Shown here: in pieces, positions 59,868 through 64,000 of the stretch
How the letters are laid out: each line of letters begins with the position of its first letter
Numbering within the stretch: the stretch's first letter is position 1
Assembly (NCBI RefSeq): GCF_900172275.1
Contig: NZ_FWFT01000001.1
Span: forward strand, 744,001 to 808,000
Length of the DNA: 64,000 nucleotides
Direction: 5' to 3'
Origin: Pseudooctadecabacter jejudonensis
GTDB taxonomy: Bacteria; Pseudomonadota; Alphaproteobacteria; Rhodobacterales; Rhodobacteraceae
The notes under the pieces: model-generated
What the model was told of the DNA's origin: nothing
The model's database searches: none
Seen by the model: the letters and a program-made list of their open reading frames with translations, nothing else
Position numbers and translations under genes: made by a program

Positions 59868-61808
59868 ATGCAGGACATCCTCCTTCTCGCCACGCTCCTT
59901 CTGGGCGCCGCCGTCATCGCGGTGCCACTGGCTTCGCGCCTGGGCCTTGGGTCGGTGCTGGGCTATCTCTTGGCTGGCATCGCCATCGCCCCCCTTATCA
60001 GCGCCGAAGCGGCAGAGCTTCAACACGTGGCCGAATTCGGCGTCGTCCTGATGCTCTTTCTCATCGGGCTTGAGCTTGAACCCCGCGTTCTTTGGGGCAT
60101 GCGCCACCGGCTCATTGGGTTGGGCGGCTTGCAAATAGGCCTCTCTACGATGCTGTTGACGGCGCTGTTCTGGGCCACCGGCCAGCCGCTGATCACAGCC
60201 TTCGCGATCGGGCTGATCTTTGCGTTGTCCTCCACCGCGATCGTTCTGCAAACCCTGTCCGAAAAGGGGCTGATGCAGACGTCCGGCGGGCGCAACACCT
60301 TCTCGGTGCTGCTGACCCAGGACATCGCCGTGATCCCCATGCTCGCGATCTTGCCCCTTTTGACGCTGCGCCAACCGGTCATCATCCAGCAAGACGGCTC
60401 CATGACCCGTGCGGCTGAAGACCACGCCGCCCCCCACGGCTACAGCCTGGTGGAAGGCCTGCCAGGCTGGGGGGTCACCCTTGTGACCATCGGGGCCGTC
60501 GCTGCCGTGGTGCTGGTGGGCGTCTACCTCACGCGGCCGGTTTTCCGCTATATTCATCAGGCCAAACTGCGCGAGATGTATACGGCGTTGGCGCTGCTGA
60601 TTGTGGTCTCCATCGCCGCACTCATGGGCCTCGTCGGTTTGTCCGCCGCCCTTGGCTCCTTTTTGGCGGGGGTTGTTCTGGCGAACTCCGAATTCCGGCA
60701 CGAATTGGAAAGCGACCTTGAACCGTTCAAGGGCCTGCTCCTTGGCCTCTTTTTCATCACCGTGGGTGCGGGCATCGACTTTGGCCGCCTGCTGTCAAAC
60801 CCCGCAGGCCTTATCGCACTGACACTCGCCGTCATTGTGATCAAAGGCGTGGTCCTTTATGCCCTCGCCGTGCTCTTCAAAATCAAGGGCCGCGCCCGCT
60901 GGCTCTTCACCCTTGGCCTTGCACAGGCGGGCGAATTCGGCTTCGTCCTCATCGCCTTTTCGCTGCAACAAAACGTCCTGTCTGCCGCGTTGGGGGCGGA
61001 TCTGTTGCTCATCGTGGCGCTCTCCATGCTGGTCACCCCGCTGATGTTCATCGCCTACGACCGGTTCTTTCACGGGATGGACGAAGGCCCCTCCGTCCCG
61101 GCCGACGACATCGACGACCAAGGCACCGTCCTCGTCGCAGGCATCGGCCGCTTCGGCCAAGTCATCAACCGTCTGGTGCAAAGCGCGGGCTTCAGCACCG
61201 TCGTCCTCGATCACAACTTGGAGACCGTGCAGCTCATGCGGACCTTCGGGTTCAAAGGCTACTTTGGCGATCCCACCCGCCCCGATATCCTGGCCGCAGC
61301 GGGCCTCAAAGACGCCAAGGTCCTCGTCGTGGCGCTGGATGGCAAGGCCGAGGCGATCAAGCTGGTCAAATACGCCCGCAAAACCCGCCCCGATCTGCAC
61401 ATCGTGGCCCGCGCCCGTGACCGCGTCCATGTCTACGAACTCTTCGCCGCCGGGGCCGACGACATCGTGCGCGAACTCTTTGACAGCTCCCTGCGCGCGG
61501 GCCGATACGTCCTCGAAAACCTCGGGCTCAGCGAATATGAGGCCGCAGAGGCCGAGATGAACTTCTACCACTACGACCGCCACATCCTGCGCGACTTGGC
61601 CGAGCTCTGGGATCCAGACATCCCCATCAGCGAAAACACGGCCTACGTGGACCGCGCCCGCGCCGCCAACCGCGACCTTGAAACCGCATTGGCCGAAAAA
61701 CTCGATCAGTCAGAACGCATGACCCGCCCCCAAACAGGTGGCAACAAAACCGGACGCGGCAGCGCGCCCCGCCGCCCCGGCGGCCGCGCTCCCAAAAACA
61801 GCGAATGA
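59868..61808 (+). CDS. CPA2 monovalent cation:proton antiporter (KefB/KefC-like)
   Basis: A 646-residue transporter with about 12 membrane spans (residues 1-395) and a C-terminal TrkA-N NAD-binding domain (VLVAGIGRFGQVINRLVQSA, VVLDHNLETVQLMRTFG, GYFGDPTRPDILAAAGLKDA). The antiporter core includes LFLIGLELEP, ALSSTAIVLQTLSE, LTQDIAVIPMLA and GLFFITVGAGIDF. KefB/KefC export K+ when glutathione adducts or other signals are present. No ancillary KefF/KefG subunit is nearby. A Lys/Arg/Gly-rich tail ends the protein. It overlaps the Nudix gene by 4 bp. Confidence 0.93.
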   Translation: MQDILLLATLLLGAAVIAVPLASRLGLGSVLGYLLAGIAIAPLISAEAAELQHVAEFGVVLMLFLIGLELEPRVLWGMRHRLIGLGGLQIGLSTMLLTALFWATGQPLITAFAIGLIFALSSTAIVLQTLSEKGLMQTSGGRNTFSVLLTQDIAVIPMLAILPLLTLRQPVIIQQDGSMTRAAEDHAAPHGYSLVEGLPGWGVTLVTIGAVAAVVLVGVYLTRPVFRYIHQAKLREMYTALALLIVVSIAALMGLVGLSAALGSFLAGVVLANSEFRHELESDLEPFKGLLLGLFFITVGAGIDFGRLLSNPAGLIALTLAVIVIKGVVLYALAVLFKIKGRARWLFTLGLAQAGEFGFVLIAFSLQQNVLSAALGADLLLIVALSMLVTPLMFIAYDRFFHGMDEGPSVPADDIDDQGTVLVAGIGRFGQVINRLVQSAGFSTVVLDHNLETVQLMRTFGFKGYFGDPTRPDILAAAGLKDAKVLVVALDGKAEAIKLVKYARKTRPDLHIVARARDRVHVYELFAAGADDIVRELFDSSLRAGRYVLENLGLSEYEAAEAEMNFYHYDRHILRDLAELWDPDIPISENTAYVDRARAANRDLETALAEKLDQSERMTRPQTGGNKTGRGSAPRRPGGRAPKNSE

Positions 61809-62230
61809 CCCAAAGCGGCACCAAAATCATCCTGTATCATGGCGCGCGCCTCATCAGCCTGCTGCGCGATGACGTCCCGTCGATCCCCTACCCCAACCAC
61901 TGGGATCTGCCCGGCGGCGGGATCGAGGCGGACGAAGACGCAAAAGACGCAATTCTACGCGAAACGGCTGAGGAAATCGGCCTGCACATCGCCCCCGCAA
62001 CCGTCACATGGACGCGCGCCTATTCAAAGGCCAATGGCTTTACCTCCACCTTCTATGCAGCCCCCGTCACTGCAGCTCAAATCGCGGCGATCACATTGGG
62101 CAACGAAGGCCAGGCATGGTCCCTCATGCCAATCGCCACCTTTTGCAGCCACCCACAGGCCGTCCCACATTTTCGAACCCGCGTCCGCGACTACCTCACA
62201 GACGCCCGCAAAACCAAGACCGAGGCATGA
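61805..62230 (+). CDS. Nudix hydrolase
   Basis: A 141-residue Nudix protein that should hydrolyse nucleoside diphosphate derivatives. The Nudix box GGGIEADEDAKDAILRETAEE fits Gx5Ex7REUxEExGU, followed by IGLHIAPATVTW. The N-terminal ILYHGARLISLLRDD is shorter than in MutT. Substrate unknown. The ATG overlaps the Kef stop (ATGA), so the two are co-transcribed. Confidence 0.92.
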   Translation: MTQSGTKIILYHGARLISLLRDDVPSIPYPNHWDLPGGGIEADEDAKDAILRETAEEIGLHIAPATVTWTRAYSKANGFTSTFYAAPVTAAQIAAITLGNEGQAWSLMPIATFCSHPQAVPHFRTRVRDYLTDARKTKTEA

Positions 62231-62287
62231 CAACGGCCGCGCAACGCGCCCGCCCCTTCATCTGACCAGAAAAACTCAAATCCCGGG

Positions 62288-63298
62288 CTATCCGTCCGCC
62301 ACTCCGGCTTCGGCAAAGGTTGCCATGCCCGAATGACAGGCCACAGCGCCCTTCAGCACCCCGATCGCCAGCGCCGCACCGGATCCTTCGCCCAACCGCA
62401 GCCCCAAGGACAAAAGCGGCGCTTTTTCAATGCCGTCCAGCAACCGCTGATGCGCGCCCTCGGCTGACAAATGGCCGGCCACGCAGTGATCCAAGGCCCC
62501 CGCATGGGCCTTTTCCAAAACAGCCGCCGCCGCCGAACAGATAAACCCATCCAAAATCACCGGAATGGAATGATGGCGCGCCGCCGCAATGGCGCCCGCC
62601 ATGGCCGCCAACTCGCGCCCGCCCAAACACCGCAACGCCTGCAACGGGTCAGCCACGTCATGCAACGCCAATCCCCGGGCCACCACATCAATCTTGCGTT
62701 GCAGACCTGCGTCATCCACGCCCGTGCCGCGCCCAACCCAATCCTCGGCCGCGCCCCCCAAAACAGCGGCGGCCACAGCCGCGGCGGAGGTCGTATTGCC
62801 GATCCCCATCTCACCCGTCACCACCAGATCAGAGGCCGGATCGACCGCGTTCCACCCCGTGATCAAGGCCTGAATGACCTCCGCCTCGCTCATGGCAGGG
62901 GCCGCTGTGAAATCCTGCGTCGGCATGTCCAGATCCAGGGCATACACATTCATCGTTGCGCCAAACGCCTTCGACAGCTGATTGATCGCGGCCCCTCCGG
63001 CCTTGAAATTGGCCACCATCTGCACGGTCACCTCAGAAGGGAAGGCCGACACGCCTTGCGCACAGACCCCGTGATTGCCTGCAAAAATCAACACCTGCGG
63101 CGCCGTCAGCTGAGGCTGCGCCTGCCCCCGCCAGCCCGCATACCAAATCGCCAAATCCTCCAGACGGCCCAAAGCCCCCGGCGGCTTGGTCAATTGACCG
63201 TTGCGATCATTGGCCGCCGCCAATGTCTCCATATCTGGCCCGGGGGCGTCTTCCAATGTGCGGCGAAACTCGTCCAGCGTGGCGAAAGGGGCAGTCAT
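62288..63298 (-). CDS. cobT: Nicotinate-nucleotide--dimethylbenzimidazole phosphoribosyltransferase CobT
   Basis: CobT makes alpha-ribazole phosphate, activating the lower ligand of vitamin B12. The 336-residue enzyme has [60 protein letters not shown] and [19 protein letters not shown]. The catalytic Glu in the GNHGV...PSE region is as expected. The gene diverges from cobS, as in Rhodobacter-type genomes, and the 78-bp gap between them must hold both promoters. Confidence 0.95.
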   Translation of the reverse strand: MTAPFATLDEFRRTLEDAPGPDMETLAAANDRNGQLTKPPGALGRLEDLAIWYAGWRGQAQPQLTAPQVLIFAGNHGVCAQGVSAFPSEVTVQMVANFKAGGAAINQLSKAFGATMNVYALDLDMPTQDFTAAPAMSEAEVIQALITGWNAVDPASDLVVTGEMGIGNTTSAAAVAAAVLGGAAEDWVGRGTGVDDAGLQRKIDVVARGLALHDVADPLQALRCLGGRELAAMAGAIAAARHHSIPVILDGFICSAAAAVLEKAHAGALDHCVAGHLSAEGAHQRLLDGIEKAPLLSLGLRLGEGSGAALAIGVLKGAVACHSGMATFAEAGVADG

Positions 63299-63376
63299 AT
63301 CAGGGCCTCATTGCAATCTCTTGGCCCAATCTCTACCGATTGGGACAGGATTGACCAGACAGGAAACGGCCAAGCG

Positions 63377-64000
63377 ATGACAAAGGACGACACCACCCCC
63401 CTTGTCACCCTCACAGACATCCCCGCCGCCTTGGGCCTGCTGTCGCGCTTGCCCGTCCCCGTGGATTTTGAGGCCGCAACCGCGCGCGGCCCACGCTCCG
63501 CTTGGGCCTACCCCGTCGCGGGCCTCGTCCTTGCCCTCATTGCAGCGCTCTGCGCTCACATCGCCCTCAGCCTCGGCCTGCCGGCGCCGGCCGCAGCGGG
63601 CCTTGCCCTCGCCACTCTGGTGATGACCACCGGCGCCATGCACGAAGACGGTCTGGCCGACAGCGCCGATGGCCTTTGGGGGGGCTGGACGTCCGAGCGC
63701 CGCCTCGACATCATGAAGGACAGCCACACCGGCGCCTACGGCGTCATCGCCCTGATCCTCGGGCTGGGTCTGCGCTGGGTGGCCCTGACAGCGGTCATCG
63801 ATGCCGGAGCGCTGTGGGCTGGCCTTATCGCCACAGCAATGCTCAGCCGCGCTGCCATGGTTCCGCTCATGGCCCGCCTGCCCCACGCGCGCAGCACGGG
63901 CCTCAGCCACAGCGTCGGCCAGCCCAGCATCACAACCGCACGCCTCGCCGAAGCCTTGGGCGTCGCAGCCTGTGTCATCCTGTTTGGGTGGTGGGGCCTC
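63377..64000 (+). CDS. cobS: Adenosylcobinamide-GDP ribazoletransferase CobS/CobV (3' end cut by window edge)
   Basis: CobS joins adenosylcobinamide-GDP with alpha-ribazole phosphate, the last core step of B12 assembly, in the inner membrane. I translated from ATG 63377 and the frame stays open to the last base, giving about 208 residues of a protein usually near 250. The family motif MHEDGLADSADGLWGGW with RLDIMKDSHTGAYG (metal-binding DxxxD) is clear, and several hydrophobic helices follow. The start is taken near the MTKDDTTPLVTLTDIPAALG beginning; the 3' end is outside the window. Confidence 0.94.
   Translation, partial: MTKDDTTPLVTLTDIPAALGLLSRLPVPVDFEAATARGPRSAWAYPVAGLVLALIAALCAHIALSLGLPAPAAAGLALATLVMTTGAMHEDGLADSADGLWGGWTSERRLDIMKDSHTGAYGVIALILGLGLRWVALTAVIDAGALWAGLIATAMLSRAAMVPLMARLPHARSTGLSHSVGQPSITTARLAEALGVAACVILFGWWGL

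Noticed and set aside
63299-63376. Cobalamin riboswitch between cobT and cobS
   Set aside because: The gap is only 78 bp and lacks the B12 box; a riboswitch needs over 150 nt.

Overview
This window looks like a chromosomal segment of a marine-type Rhodobacterales alphaproteobacterium (Roseobacter/Rhodobacter relatives). GC content is high, and several landmarks are typical of that order: DUF2484 proteins inside the mur cluster, the UpsM-type leader ahead of mraZ, a DUF1127 gene followed by CUCCUCCC-motif stress RNAs, and a recurring short motif (TTTGGGTCAAAAATACC) after genes. No species can be named from sequence alone.

Layout. (1) About 1-16.6 kb is a division and cell wall (dcw) cluster read on the minus strand: mraZ, rsmH, ftsL, ftsI, murE, murF, mraY, murD, ftsW, murG, murC, small membrane proteins, then murB running off the left edge. 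A BaiN/YhiN-type flavoprotein gene on the plus strand splits it. The cluster is preceded by a leader with a strong intrinsic terminator, matching the UpsM sRNA layout. (2) 17-21.4 kb holds a GNAT gene, the Fe-S carrier Mrp/ApbC, a DUF1127 gene with four or five CUCCUCCC hairpins, an MFS exporter and a LysE exporter. (3) 21.4-30.5 kb holds UvrD/PcrA, an SDR enzyme, pyruvate carboxylase, a VOC protein, a DUF481 outer membrane protein, a MAPEG protein and tRNA-Gly. (4) 30.5-36.5 kb carries histidine biosynthesis (hisB, hisH, hisA, hisF, hisE) with two small secreted-protein genes in antisense orientation between them. (5) 36.5-40.3 kb has a repeat-rich intergenic stretch, a CoA-binding protein, two tandem Tat-exported YHS proteins, rlmB, and tRNA-Tyr with a truncated second copy. 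(6) 40.3-44.7 kb is a FrcBCA-like sugar ABC transporter with a divergent ROK repressor. (7) 44.8-50.8 kb pairs exported DUF1501 and DUF1800 proteins with a two-component system and a hypothetical protein. (8) 50.9-64 kb holds a glycosyltransferase-like protein, a PHB-depolymerase-like esterase, metY, a YjhX/YjhQ-like toxin-antitoxin pair, a SIMPL protein, a 1169-residue membrane protein that looks like a fusion of type II secretion/pilus assembly parts, a CPA2 antiporter, a Nudix hydrolase and the divergent cobT and cobS genes.

How the parts work together. The dcw genes are tightly packed, with overlapping start and stop codons, and probably form one long transcript controlled by MraZ and the UpsM-like leader. 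The his genes share one direction and make most of the middle of the histidine pathway. The most unusual items are the CcsR-like RNA array, the UpsM-like leader, the 1169-residue fusion, the YjhX/YjhQ pair, the truncated tRNA-Tyr copy, the 35-bp tandem hairpin array and several families of perfect palindromes and conserved 3' elements. I saw no prophage, insertion sequence or CRISPR array.
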